From contig JAISFI010000035.1 in assembly GCA_031263685.1 (NCBI GenBank), positions 1-44,680 on the forward strand: a DNA stretch of 44,680 nucleotides, read 5' to 3'. Origin of the DNA: Dysgonamonadaceae bacterium (GTDB taxonomy: Bacteria > Bacteroidota > Bacteroidia > Bacteroidales > Azobacteroidaceae). Shown piece by piece: positions 34,585 through 43,505 of this stretch. The notes beneath the pieces are model-generated. The model did no database searches. It had not been told where the DNA came from and saw only the letters and a list, made by a program, of their open reading frames with translations. The number at the start of each line of letters is the position of its first letter. Position 1 is the stretch's first letter. The position numbers were made by a program, and so were the translations under genes.

Positions 34585-34912
34585 TGTTGCAAACGAAATC
34601 CGGAACGGATTATATCTTGGTAGCCCGGCGTTTTAACGCCGTGGTAATGTTAGCAACGAGTTATCAAGCGGCGAAGCCCCGAAATATTTTTTTTGTCAGA
34701 ACTGTGATTAGAATGATTTTAATGAATACTATGATTATTTTTCCGAACAAAAGAAAATCATAGTTCTCATTTAATCAAAAAAATCGGAAATCACAGTTCA
34801 GACAAAAATATTTCGGGGCTTCGCCGCTCCAGCACAATTATGCATGATCCTGTCCCGACGTTAAAACGTTCGGGCTACCGATATGCAATCCGTTCCGGAT
34901 TCCGTTACAACA
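34585..34912. repeat. 328-bp nested inverted-repeat element
   Basis: Two arms of about 110 bp in inverted orientation and roughly three-quarters identical flank a smaller palindrome (34699-34799). Shared arm segments include ATCCGGAACGGATT, GGTAGCCCG, CGTTTTAACG and GCGGCGAAGCCCCGAAATAT. No protein is encoded. The layout suggests one palindromic element inserted into the centre of another, or a non-autonomous mobile element. Confidence 0.8.
34699..34799. repeat. Palindromic dispersed repeat, copy 2
   Basis: Bounded by GAACTGTGATT and AATCACAGTTC, the same 11-bp ends as at 1079-1172. The interior is clearly related to the reverse complement of that copy (shared AGAATGATTTTAATGA, CAAAAGAAAATCATAG). 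It occupies the centre of the larger inverted repeat. Confidence 0.88.
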
Positions 34913-34925
34913 AAATCGTATACGG

Positions 34926-35783
34926 TTATAAACATGTTTTCAGCAGTTCATCGGCCAGACTGCTGGCGCCGATACGGAATAGGGTAGGGGAGAGCCATTC
35001 TTCGCCGAGCGTTTCCTTTACGATGGTGTAGTATTTGATGGCTTCTTCGACCGTCCGGATGCCACCAGCGGCTTTGATCCCGATTTTTTTGTTGTACAGT
35101 TCGTTGTATTCCCGGATGACTTCGCACATCACGTAGAAAGCTTCGGGCGTTGCACCCTGACCGTTTTTTCCGGTAGATGTTTTAATGAAGTCTGCGCCGG
35201 AATATATTGATAGAATGGCGGCATCTTTGATTTGCTGAGGCGATGTAAGAAGGCCGGTTTCCAAGATGACTTTCAGCGTTGCGTTGCGCGCCGCTTCTTT
35301 GATTTCCATGATTTCTTCGCACATTTCTTCATATTCTTGTTCCAGGAAAGCGCCCAAGTTAATGACAGTATCTATTTCATCGGCTCCATCAGCTACGGCA
35401 AGGGCGGTTTCTGCAATTTTGATTTCGGTGAATGTCTGAGACGACGGAAATCCTCCGGCTACGGAGGCAATTCGAGTCGTTTCTGTCGTCAACGCCTCTC
35501 TGGCAACAGATACCAGGTTGGGATATACACAGATGGCGGCTACGTTGCAGATGTCCGGACGGTCGCCGGCAGCATTAACTTTTTCCACCAATTTCCAGAT
35601 GCTTTCTTTGGAATCTTGAGGATTTAACGATGTCAAATCCAGGCAGCCATACAGAAATTTGCAAATGTTCGCGTTGTTGTTTTCCTCGAAATGACCGGCA
35701 AGGATTTGTTGTACTGCCTGTTTTACCGATGTTTCCGATGATGCTTTTTTGAAGCGGTTGAGTGTTAATTGATATTTCTCCAT
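34926..35783 (-). CDS. deoC: Deoxyribose-phosphate aldolase
   Basis: Class I aldolase splitting 2-deoxyribose 5-phosphate into glyceraldehyde 3-phosphate and acetaldehyde. The 285 residues show AAICVYPNLVSVAR, ASVAGGFPSSQT, EIDTVINLGAF, KVILETGLL and the Schiff-base lysine in DFIKTSTGKNG, followed by IGIKAAGGIRT. It is slightly longer than the E. coli enzyme, with an N-terminal extension. It shares one base with the MazG-like gene upstream and closes the uvrC-dtd-MazG-deoC block. Confidence 0.96.
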   Translation of the reverse strand: MEKYQLTLNRFKKASSETSVKQAVQQILAGHFEENNNANICKFLYGCLDLTSLNPQDSKESIWKLVEKVNAAGDRPDICNVAAICVYPNLVSVAREALTTETTRIASVAGGFPSSQTFTEIKIAETALAVADGADEIDTVINLGAFLEQEYEEMCEEIMEIKEAARNATLKVILETGLLTSPQQIKDAAILSIYSGADFIKTSTGKNGQGATPEAFYVMCEVIREYNELYNKKIGIKAAGGIRTVEEAIKYYTIVKETLGEEWLSPTLFRIGASSLADELLKTCL

Positions 35784-36118
35784 TATTGATTGAGTTTGAT
35801 GTTTTGAATATGTCGTTCTTTGTCTCGTGTTGTTTTCTTTTCCATATTTTTATGAAAAGCATCTGTCAGATCTATGCCGATTTGGTTGGCCAGACAGATT
35901 AATACCCACAGAATATCGGCTATTTCATCGGCCGGATCCTTTTCCAAATCGCTTTTCTTGAAAGACTGGTCTCCATAGGTTCTGGCCATGATGCGCGCCA
36001 GTTCTCCCACTTCTTCGGTGAGGATGGTCATGTTGGTCAGTTCGCTGAAGTAGCGGACACCATACGTTTTAATCCATTCATCTACTAATGATTGCGCCTG
36101 TTTAATCGTAATTTCCAT
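35783..36118 (-). CDS. MazG-like nucleotide pyrophosphohydrolase
   Basis: An all-alpha NTP pyrophosphatase of 111 residues. The metal-binding pattern is visible as LTEEVGELARIMA (EExxE) followed by DEIADILWVLICLANQIG (ExxD). Such enzymes hydrolyse NTPs or dNTPs, often to clear damaged nucleotides. I prefer the ATG at 36118 (MEITIKQAQSL) since relatives begin here; an in-frame ATG at 36145 would add nine residues. It sits between dtd and deoC on the same strand. Confidence 0.88.
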   Translation of the reverse strand: MEITIKQAQSLVDEWIKTYGVRYFSELTNMTILTEEVGELARIMARTYGDQSFKKSDLEKDPADEIADILWVLICLANQIGIDLTDAFHKNMEKKTTRDKERHIQNIKLNQ

Positions 36119-36158
36119 ATCTGTTTCCATTTTTTCATTTTTCACTTAATATATTTCA

Positions 36159-36611
36159 TTATTCCCTGTTTTTACTGTCTATGATAATGGTTACCGGCCC
36201 GTCGTTGAGTAGTTCCACCTTCATGTCTGCGCCGAATATTCCGGTTTTAACATCTTTCCCCAGCAGTACGCTCAAATCTACACAGAATTTTTCATACTGA
36301 GGGATAGCAATGTCCGGTTTGGATGCCCGGATGTAAGAAGGGCGATTCCCTTTTCTGGTACTTGCATGTAGCGTGAACTGACTCACTACCAGTATTTCTC
36401 CGTTCTGGTCGAGGATAGATTCGTTCATGATACCCTTAGTGTCATCGAAGATGCGCAATTGGACGATTTTCTTGCACAAATACTCTATATCTTCTTGATT
36501 ATCGGAGTCTTCTATGCCTATCAATACCAATAATCCTTTTTGTATGGCAGATTTTATTTTTCCGTCTATTGTTACCGATGCGTGACTAACGCGCTGGATG
36601 ACTGTTCTCAT
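36159..36611 (-). CDS. dtd: D-aminoacyl-tRNA deacylase
   Basis: Removes D-amino acids wrongly attached to tRNA. The 150 residues start MRTVIQRVSHASVTI and carry the two active-site motifs SQFTLHASTRKGNRPSY and NDGPVTIIID (the Gly-cisPro chirality check). The first 26 nt overlap the end of uvrC, so translation is likely coupled. Confidence 0.96.
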   Translation of the reverse strand: MRTVIQRVSHASVTIDGKIKSAIQKGLLVLIGIEDSDNQEDIEYLCKKIVQLRIFDDTKGIMNESILDQNGEILVVSQFTLHASTRKGNRPSYIRASKPDIAIPQYEKFCVDLSVLLGKDVKTGIFGADMKVELLNDGPVTIIIDSKNRE

Positions 36612-38412
36612 ATTTCAATCCGTTTATTAACAAAGTCGCTTTCTTTTTCCCAATCAAATTTTCCAGTTCAACGGGAGGCGCTTCTTTGATTTTTTTGACG
36701 CTTTTATAATGTTTTAACAATATTGTTTTCAGTTTTTCACCGATACCTTTGATATCATCCAACTCAGATTTGACTTGTTGGATGCTTCGTTTTTTTCGGT
36801 GGAACGTGATTCCGAAATGATGCGCTTCATCTCGAAGTTGCTGTATCAGCTTTAAGCTCTCGGAATTTTTGTCCAGGTACAAAGGTACGGAATCTTCCGG
36901 GAAATAAATTTCTTCCAGTCGTTTGGCGATACCGATAATGGCAATTTTTCCGTATATACCCAAATCTTTAAGCGCATTGGTAGCGGCGTGCAATTGTCCT
37001 TTGCCACCGTCAATGACAATGAGTTGGGGTAGGGGAGTGCCTTCTTCCGAAAGCCTTTTGTAGCGTCGGGAGACGGTTTCGTACATCGAAGAAAAATCGT
37101 CGGGACCGATTACTGTTTTGATGTTGAAATGTCTGTAATCGCTTCTGGAAGGCTTTGCTTTTTTGAACACCACACAAGACGAAACGGGATTGGTACCTTG
37201 TATATTGGAGTTGTCGAAACATTCGATGTGGAATGGGAGATCCTGCAGATGGAGGTCATTTTTCAGGGTAGTTAAAATCCGGGTTGTTCGCTGTTCCGGA
37301 TTGAGTTTTTCTGCTTTTTTCAGTTGGTCGATTTTGTATTGGCGAACGTTTTGTACAGACAATTCGAGCAGTTTCTTTTTGTCTCCCCGTTGTGGAATGA
37401 TAAAATGAACATCCGTCAACTGGATGTTGGGGATAAAAGGGACAATGATTTCACTTGTTTTGCTTTGAAACCTGCTTCTCAGTTCCACAATACCCAATCC
37501 GAGTATTTCCTCTTTAGGCTCGTCCAGGCGTTTTTTATATTCAATCGTGTAACCCTGTACGATGTTTCCGGACATGATGTGAAAATAATTGATGTATGCC
37601 GATTCCTTATTGTCGTCGTATGAGAATACATCAATATCGCTTAAGTTGGGATTAACAATTTCCGACTTTGCTTTGTATTTTTCGATAAGTTTGTATTTTT
37701 CTTTTAGTAGTTGTGCTTTTTCAAACTGGAGATTTTCGGACAACGCTGTCATTTCATCAAAAATTTGCTTGCTGATTCTGGAAATATTCCCTTCCAGAAT
37801 ATTTTTTATTTCGGCAATATTTCTCATGTATTCTTTCTCTGTCTGTAATTGCTGACACGGTCCCAGGCAATTTTTTATGTGATATTGCAAACAGACCGGA
37901 TATTTTTTCGATGCGATATTTTCCGGTGAAAATGCGTACTTGCAAGACCGTAACGGATAAATGTCTTTGATGGCTTGCAAAATTGCTTTCATGGCGGCGA
38001 TGGAAGAATACGGGCCAAAATAAACAGATCCGTCCTTGATGATATTTCGGGTAGAAAACACCCTGGGCAAGTATTCTTTTTTGATGACAATGGAAGGATA
38101 AGTTTTGTCATCTTTGAGTAATACATTGTAGTGCGGTTGGTGTTTTTTAATCAGATTGTTTTCGAGCAGCAAAGCATCTTCTTCGGTTTTGACCACAATG
38201 TACTTGATGTCTCTGATTTTTTTTACGAGCATTTGTGTTTTGGAAGAATCCAGCAATTTGTTGAAATAGGAGTTTACCCTGCGTTTAAGATTCTTTGCTT
38301 TTCCAACATAGATTACCTTTCCGGTTTCATCCAGATATTGATAACATCCCGGATTTTCCGGAAGAGAAGTCAATATTTCTTTAATATAGTCTTTATCTGT
38401 TTTTGCCGCCAT
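36586..38412 (-). CDS. uvrC: Excinuclease ABC subunit C
   Basis: Makes both incisions in nucleotide excision repair. The 608 residues contain an N-terminal GIY-YIG nuclease (PGCYQYLDETGKVIYVGKAK), a UVR motif around MTALSENLQFEKAQLLKEKY, and an RNase H-like nuclease starting at HIECFDNSNIQGTNPVSS. A C-terminal helix-hairpin-helix is at DDIKGIGEKLKTILLKHY. I chose the ATG at 38412 (MAAKTDKDYIKEI); the frame opens at a TTG at 38457, but relatives support the shorter form. Downstream of apt by 41 bp. Confidence 0.96.
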   Translation of the reverse strand: MAAKTDKDYIKEILTSLPENPGCYQYLDETGKVIYVGKAKNLKRRVNSYFNKLLDSSKTQMLVKKIRDIKYIVVKTEEDALLLENNLIKKHQPHYNVLLKDDKTYPSIVIKKEYLPRVFSTRNIIKDGSVYFGPYSSIAAMKAILQAIKDIYPLRSCKYAFSPENIASKKYPVCLQYHIKNCLGPCQQLQTEKEYMRNIAEIKNILEGNISRISKQIFDEMTALSENLQFEKAQLLKEKYKLIEKYKAKSEIVNPNLSDIDVFSYDDNKESAYINYFHIMSGNIVQGYTIEYKKRLDEPKEEILGLGIVELRSRFQSKTSEIIVPFIPNIQLTDVHFIIPQRGDKKKLLELSVQNVRQYKIDQLKKAEKLNPEQRTTRILTTLKNDLHLQDLPFHIECFDNSNIQGTNPVSSCVVFKKAKPSRSDYRHFNIKTVIGPDDFSSMYETVSRRYKRLSEEGTPLPQLIVIDGGKGQLHAATNALKDLGIYGKIAIIGIAKRLEEIYFPEDSVPLYLDKNSESLKLIQQLRDEAHHFGITFHRKKRSIQQVKSELDDIKGIGEKLKTILLKHYKSVKKIKEAPPVELENLIGKKKATLLINGLKYENSHPAR

Positions 38413-38453
38413 GAGTTTCTGCTTCTTAATTTTACACCTCAATGCTTTATCGA

Positions 38454-38984
38454 TCAAATTCCATACTTAATCAAACTCGTCACTTCGGTGTCTTTATCAA
38501 AGATTTCCCGGCCTTTGAGATCTTCCAGTTCAATAAGAAAATTAATAAAAATCTTTTTAGGATTAAATCTTTTCGTCAAGTGATATGCAGCACGCATTGT
38601 TCCTCCGGTAGCCAGCAGATCGTCGTGTAAGAGAATGATGTCATTTTCAGACAATGCATCTTGATGTATTTGAATGAGATCTCTACCGTATTCTTTCCCG
38701 TACGATTCTTCATAAACGGGAGCGGGGAGTTTTCCCGGTTTTCGGATAGGAACAAACCCAGCTTTGAGGCGGGTAGCCAAGACTGGCCCAAGGATAAAAC
38801 CTCTGGATTCAATGCCGACAATTTTCGTAATGCCACGGTCTTTATACTGCTCATACAACATTTCGGATATTTCCAGCAGGTTGTCTCCGCTTTTGAACAG
38901 TGTAGTGATGTCTTTGAATTGAATGCCTTTTTGCGGAAAGTCGGGCACGTTTCTTACAGATTCTTTTAGTGATTCGATGCTCAT
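38454..38984 (-). CDS. apt: Adenine phosphoribosyltransferase
   Basis: Salvages adenine to AMP with PRPP. The 176 residues show VPDFPQKGIQFKDITTLF, VGIESRGFILGP, GFVPIRKPGKLPAPV and the PRPP-binding DIILLHDDLLATGGTMRAA. The stretch DDLLATGGT is the family signature. It lies between mnmG and uvrC on the minus strand; the 82-bp gap to mnmG carries the parS-like palindrome. Confidence 0.96.
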   Translation of the reverse strand: MSIESLKESVRNVPDFPQKGIQFKDITTLFKSGDNLLEISEMLYEQYKDRGITKIVGIESRGFILGPVLATRLKAGFVPIRKPGKLPAPVYEESYGKEYGRDLIQIHQDALSENDIILLHDDLLATGGTMRAAYHLTKRFNPKKIFINFLIELEDLKGREIFDKDTEVTSLIKYGI

Positions 38985-39043
38985 ATATTAATTGTTTTTT
39001 ATGATTACTCAACTTAATCTCATTGTTTTTGTTTTTATGCGAA

Positions 39044-39061
39044 TTGTTCCACGTGGAACAA
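39044..39061. promoter_or_regulatory. parS-like ParB-binding site
   Basis: A perfect 18-bp palindrome, TTGTTCCACGTGGAACAA, with the core TGTTCCACGTGGAACA (39045-39060). Known chromosomal parS sites have the form TGTTnCACGTGAAACA in Bacillus and TGTTCCACGTGGAACC in Pseudomonas, so this is an almost exact match. It lies between apt and mnmG, outside both coding regions. It would load ParB, help segregate the chromosome and recruit SMC. Confidence 0.85.
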
Positions 39062-39066
39062 AATTT

Positions 39067-40944
39067 TTACCTCCCCAATAAAACCAATAGCACATTAATG
39101 TCGCTGGGCGAGATTCCCGGAATCCTTCCTGCTTGTGCCAATGTTTTCGGATTGATTTTCGTAAACTTCTGTTTTGCTTCGGTCGATAAAGAAGAAATAC
39201 TATTGTAATCAAATTTGTCCTCGATCCGAATATTTTCCAAACGGCTTATCTTGTCGGCAATAATTTTTTCTCGCTTGATGTATCCGTCATATTTGATACT
39301 GATTTCGGCAGCTTCGATAATTTCTGCTTTCCTGTTGTCGGAAATTTTGTCTAATTCCCATTGAAGCTCCGGAACTATTTGAGCTGTTTGCTCTATGTTC
39401 AGTTGTGGACGGAGAATCAGGTCTCGCAATTTACATCCATGTTTAAGTGGACTTATTTTCATTGCCTCCAAATGTTCGTTTACTGCTTGCGGCTTGATTG
39501 AAAAGTCGCTTATAAAATCAATGATTTGTTTAATCCATTGCTTTTTGATCATCAACAGATCATAACGTTCTTTCTTCGCCAACCCAATTTCGTAAGCTTT
39601 TTCGGTGAGCCGCATATCTGCATCGTCTTGACGAAGTAATATTCTGTACTCGGCTCTTGATGTAAACATGCGATACGGTTCATCGACGCCTTTGGTGACT
39701 AAATCGTCGATCAATACGCCGATATATGCTTCATCTCGCTTGAGCATGAACGGCGCTCCGCCATGACAGTTAACGTGCGCGTTGATACCGGCGATGAGGC
39801 CTTGTCCGCCGGCCTCTTCGTATCCAGTGGTACCGTTGATTTGTCCGGCGAAAAACAGGTTTTTGACCCGTTTGGTTTCTAAATTGTGTTTGAGTTGTGT
39901 CGGATCGAAAAAATCATATTCAATAGCATAACCAGGCCTGTATATGTGTAAATTCCGAAAAGCCGGAATGGCGAGTAATGCATTCAGTTGAATGTGGAGT
40001 GGGAGGGAGGATGAAAATCCATTCAGGTAATACTCCTGCGTGTTTTCTCCTTCAGGTTCGAGAAAGAGTTGATGCTCGGTTTTATCGGCAAATGTGACTA
40101 TTTTTGTCTCAATGCTTGGGCAATAACGGGGGCCAATACTCTTTATTTGTCCATTATATAAAGGAGAATCTGCCAATCCTTTGCGAAGTATATCATGCGT
40201 TGTTTCGTTGGTGTAACACATCCAGCAACTGAGTTGCCGGAGTGTTTTTGCCTGAAAATCCAGATAGGAAAACTTGTGGAAATCATTTTCCCCTTTTTGT
40301 TCCGTCATCAAGGAAAAATCGACGCTTCTTCCGTCTATTCTGACGGGTGTTCCTGTTTTCATTCTGCCAGCAGTAAATCCCAATGATTTTAATTGCTCTG
40401 TAATGCCATAAGATGCAGCTTCTGAAATGCGGCCTCCATCGAGTTGTGTTCTCCCGATGTGGATTAACCCGTTGAGAAATGTACCGGCAGTCAAAACCAC
40501 GGATTTGGATTTGAATACAATGCCCATACATGTTTCGACTCCTTGAATTTCACCGTTTTCAACGAGAATTCGGCCAACGGTATCTTGCCATACATACAGG
40601 TTGGGAGTATTGTCTATGGTTTGTCTCCATGCTTCGATGAAACGAACTCTGTCGCTTTGCGCTCTCGGACTCCACATTGCCGGGCCTTTAGAGCGGTTGA
40701 GGATTCGGAATTGAATGGCCGTTTTATCGGTGATAATACCCATTTGTCCGCCGAGCGCATCAATCTCCCGAACAATTTGCCCTTTAGCTATTCCGCCGAT
40801 GGCCGGATTGCAACTCATTTGGGCAATTTTGTTCATATCCATCGTTATCAGCAGGGTTTTTGAACCTAAGTTGGCGGCTGCTGTTGCGGCTTCACATCCG
40901 GCATGCCCTGCCCCTACAACGATTATATCGTAATTAAATGTCAT
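39067..40944 (-). CDS. mnmG: tRNA uridine-5-carboxymethylaminomethyl modification enzyme MnmG
   Basis: FAD-dependent enzyme that, with MnmE, modifies the wobble uridine of several tRNAs. The 625 residues start with the dinucleotide fold DIIVVGAGHAGCEAATAAANLG, followed by SCNPAIGGIAKGQIVREIDALGG, RAQSDRVRF, LTAGTFLNGLIHIG and the C-terminal GRIPGISPSDINVLLVLL. Length is typical. The gene is near the replication origin in many bacteria, which fits the neighbouring parS-like site. It follows ybeY by 21 bp. Confidence 0.97.
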   Translation of the reverse strand: MTFNYDIIVVGAGHAGCEAATAAANLGSKTLLITMDMNKIAQMSCNPAIGGIAKGQIVREIDALGGQMGIITDKTAIQFRILNRSKGPAMWSPRAQSDRVRFIEAWRQTIDNTPNLYVWQDTVGRILVENGEIQGVETCMGIVFKSKSVVLTAGTFLNGLIHIGRTQLDGGRISEAASYGITEQLKSLGFTAGRMKTGTPVRIDGRSVDFSLMTEQKGENDFHKFSYLDFQAKTLRQLSCWMCYTNETTHDILRKGLADSPLYNGQIKSIGPRYCPSIETKIVTFADKTEHQLFLEPEGENTQEYYLNGFSSSLPLHIQLNALLAIPAFRNLHIYRPGYAIEYDFFDPTQLKHNLETKRVKNLFFAGQINGTTGYEEAGGQGLIAGINAHVNCHGGAPFMLKRDEAYIGVLIDDLVTKGVDEPYRMFTSRAEYRILLRQDDADMRLTEKAYEIGLAKKERYDLLMIKKQWIKQIIDFISDFSIKPQAVNEHLEAMKISPLKHGCKLRDLILRPQLNIEQTAQIVPELQWELDKISDNRKAEIIEAAEISIKYDGYIKREKIIADKISRLENIRIEDKFDYNSISSLSTEAKQKFTKINPKTLAQAGRIPGISPSDINVLLVLLGR

Positions 40945-40965
40945 ATCGTTTTTGCTGGAAAATTT

Positions 40966-41382
40966 TTACAGGATTAGTTGTAACGCTTCATTTTCTTTTT
41001 CTCTCATTTTTTTTTCTTCTTCAGGGCTTTTGTCCTTCAAGCCGCATAGATGTAAAATCCCATGGATGATGACCCGGTGCAATTCTTCGTTGTAATGTGT
41101 ATTAAATTTTTCCGAATTGCTTTTTACGGTGTCTAAACTGATAAAAATGTCGCCGGATATAATGTCTTTTTCCGAATAATCGAAAGTAATAATATCCGTG
41201 TAATAATCGTGTTGGAGATATTGGTTGTTTATTTCCAATATTTTTTTGTCCGAACAGAAAATAAATGCGATTTCACCGGTTTTTTTCCGATGAATATGGG
41301 CGACTTCTTTGATCCAGATATTGGTTTCCCGTTGTCTGATTCTGGGAAGATCCGTGTCCTCTGTTTGATATGTAATAGGCAT
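40966..41382 (-). CDS. ybeY: Endoribonuclease YbeY
   Basis: Metal-dependent RNase for 16S rRNA 3'-end processing and ribosome quality control. The 138 residues show NNQYLQHDYYTDIITFDYSE and the zinc motif HRVIIHGILHLCGLKDKSPEEE. The usual motif is HGxLHLxGxDH; here the third His is replaced by Lys (LKDKS), as I recall in other Bacteroidetes, so the third metal ligand is changed. The rest is normal. A TAAATTTG at 41410-41403 may be its -7 element. It precedes mnmG on the same strand. Confidence 0.93.
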   Translation of the reverse strand: MPITYQTEDTDLPRIRQRETNIWIKEVAHIHRKKTGEIAFIFCSDKKILEINNQYLQHDYYTDIITFDYSEKDIISGDIFISLDTVKSNSEKFNTHYNEELHRVIIHGILHLCGLKDKSPEEEKKMREKENEALQLIL

Positions 41383-41493
41383 TTATGTATGATATTTGCA
41401 GGCAAATTTACATGAAATAATTGAGATTCCCCACAAGTGGACGAAAATTGCATAAATAAATGGGCGGTAAAGTCTGTTACCGGAAAGGTAAAC

Positions 41494-42729
41494 CTATACA
41501 TCGAAGAACAAATAACAAACAAAAATAGCTGCAATAACTCCGATTAAATCGGCAAATAATGCTCCATTGATTGTGTAGCGCGTATTCCTGATATTGACGG
41601 CGCCATAATAAACCGCTACCAAATAAAAAGTCGTATCGGTAGACCCTTGAAAGATACATGACAGACGGCCTACAAAAGAATCGGCTCCATACGTCTGCAT
41701 GGCGTCAAGCATCATACTTCGCGCCCCGTTCCCCGTTAGAGGCTTCATGATTGCAGTCGGCAGGGCAGGTACAAAATCCGTGTTAAATCCGCAACTGGAG
41801 AGCAGATAAGAGAATCCATCAATCAGAAAATCCATCGCTCCTGAGACCCTGAATAATGCAATGGCAACCAGCATGGCAACCAGATACGGAATGATCATGA
41901 CTGCGGTTTTAAATCCTTCTTTCGCCCCTTCAACAAAAGCCTCGTAGACATTGATCTTTTTACGAATCCCGGCGATGATAAATGTAGCGATGATCGCACA
42001 TAAGAATAAATTGGCAATAAATCCCGAATAGACGGCGACTTTCTCTTGAGGAAAAGCATTGACTAAAATGATAATTCCTGCGATGAAAACGACTATTCCT
42101 CCCAAAAATCCCAGTAAAACTTTGTCCAGTAACCGGATTCTTTGTTTAATACATACATAAACAATTCCGGCCAGTGTAGCCATACTTGTAGCCAGCATCA
42201 AAGGGATGAAAATGTCGGAAGGATTACTTGCTTGCTGTTGCGCCCGGTAGACCATGATGGTTATCGGGATAATTGTCAATCCGGAAGCATTGAGTACGAG
42301 AAACATAATCATGGAGTTGGAAGCAGTATCCTTGTTTTTATTCAATTCCTGCATTTCTTTCATCGCTTTCAGTCCGAGAGGCGTGGCCGCATTGTCTAAA
42401 TTGAGCATGTTGGCCGCGATATTCATAAAAATGGAACCGGTTGCCGGATGACCTTTGGGAATATCCGGAAACAGTCTGCTGAAAAGAGGACTACCTGCGT
42501 GGGCAAGAAAATTGACGATTCCTCCCTTTTCACCAATCTTCATAAAACCCAACCAAAGTGACAGTACACCGGTCAATCCCAGGGATATTTTAAAAGCGGT
42601 TTCTGCCGATGAAAAGGTCACATTCATCATTTCTTTGAAGATGTCTAAATCTCCTGTAAATACTACTTTCAAGATGCCGACAGTAAAGGCAATAAAGAAA
42701 AATCCAATCCAAATATAGTTTAGAACCAT
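41494..42729 (-). CDS. Fused SpmA/SpmB nucleoside-recognition membrane protein
   Basis: A 411-residue inner-membrane protein with two Gate (nucleoside recognition) domains, a fusion of the spore maturation proteins SpmA and SpmB. The first half has LGFMKIGEKGGIVNFLAHAG and NMLNLDNAATPLGLKAM. The second half has EGAKEGFKTAVMIIPYLVAM and FVGRLSCIFQGSTDTTFYLV. The organism does not sporulate as far as can be inferred, so the role lies elsewhere, perhaps in transport of a small molecule; this is not known. It is divergent from the HAD gene, with -7-like TATTTTTG at 42790-42783. Confidence 0.9.
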   Translation of the reverse strand: MVLNYIWIGFFFIAFTVGILKVVFTGDLDIFKEMMNVTFSSAETAFKISLGLTGVLSLWLGFMKIGEKGGIVNFLAHAGSPLFSRLFPDIPKGHPATGSIFMNIAANMLNLDNAATPLGLKAMKEMQELNKNKDTASNSMIMFLVLNASGLTIIPITIMVYRAQQQASNPSDIFIPLMLATSMATLAGIVYVCIKQRIRLLDKVLLGFLGGIVVFIAGIIILVNAFPQEKVAVYSGFIANLFLCAIIATFIIAGIRKKINVYEAFVEGAKEGFKTAVMIIPYLVAMLVAIALFRVSGAMDFLIDGFSYLLSSCGFNTDFVPALPTAIMKPLTGNGARSMMLDAMQTYGADSFVGRLSCIFQGSTDTTFYLVAVYYGAVNIRNTRYTINGALFADLIGVIAAIFVCYLFFDV

Positions 42730-42824
42730 GTTAATTATGAATGAAAGAGACAGTAAATGTCTCCAGTTATAATGATCTTCCGCAAAAATAGTATAATTTT
42801 GTGGATTGCTTTAAATAAACACAA

Positions 42825-43505
42825 ATGAATAATTTTCAAGCAGTGATTTTTGACCTGGATGGGACATTGGTAGATTCAATCCATGATATTGCCGATGCAA
42901 TGAACAGGACGTTGATGAAATACAGCTTTCCGATACATTCGTATGACGCTTATCGTTATTTTGTTGGAGAAGGGCTGAGAAAATTAGTATTCAATGCACT
43001 TCCTGAAGGAAAAAAGAGCGAAAACAGGCTGAATGAATGTTTTCACGCTGTATTGGAAGATTATCTGGAGAACTATTTGGTAAAAAGTAAATTGTACGAT
43101 GAAATCGACGATTTATTGAATATTTTATCCGAGAAGAAGATAAAAATGGCCATTCTTTCTAACAAAGCGGATGCGATCACCCAAAAAATTTGTCGTGTAT
43201 TGTTGCAGGCATGGAATTTCAATGTCATACTGGGAGCAACGGATCGTTTTCCATGCAAACCCAATCCGGAATCTGCCCTTTTCATCGCAGAAAAGCTGAA
43301 TATTTCACCGGAAAATATACTGTACATTGGTGATACCGGAATTGATATGGAAACAGCCAATCGTGCGGGCATGTTTGCCGTTGGCGTCACTTGGGGTTTC
43401 AGGAAAAGAGCAGAACTGGAACAATCCGGCGCAAAAATAATTATTGATAATCCCCTTGATTTGTTGACAAATGGAATGGATGAACTGCCTTATCGGATGG
43501 ATTGA
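42825..43505 (+). CDS. HAD hydrolase, phosphoglycolate phosphatase-like
   Basis: A 226-residue phosphatase of the HAD superfamily, subfamily I with a helical cap. Motif I is VIFDLDGTLVDS with the nucleophile Asp, motif II is MAILSNKAD, motif III is KPNPES and motif IV is YIGDTGIDMETA. It resembles phosphoglycolate phosphatase (Gph), but HAD substrates cannot be read from sequence. It overlaps the pnuC gene by 35 nt, so a role with the imported vitamin or its phosphate form is possible. TAATTTTG at 42794-42801 may be its -7 element. Confidence 0.9.
   Translation: MNNFQAVIFDLDGTLVDSIHDIADAMNRTLMKYSFPIHSYDAYRYFVGEGLRKLVFNALPEGKKSENRLNECFHAVLEDYLENYLVKSKLYDEIDDLLNILSEKKIKMAILSNKADAITQKICRVLLQAWNFNVILGATDRFPCKPNPESALFIAEKLNISPENILYIGDTGIDMETANRAGMFAVGVTWGFRKRAELEQSGAKIIIDNPLDLLTNGMDELPYRMD

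Noticed and set aside
34512-34763. Plus-strand ORF of 83 codons after the prenyl synthase gene
   Set aside because: It covers a terminator hairpin and the left arm of the palindromic element, and no protein feature is seen.
42800-42815. Fourth GTCATTGCGA-type repeat
   Set aside because: Only GTGGATTGCTTT is present and the GTCATTGCGA arms are missing, so the match is too short.
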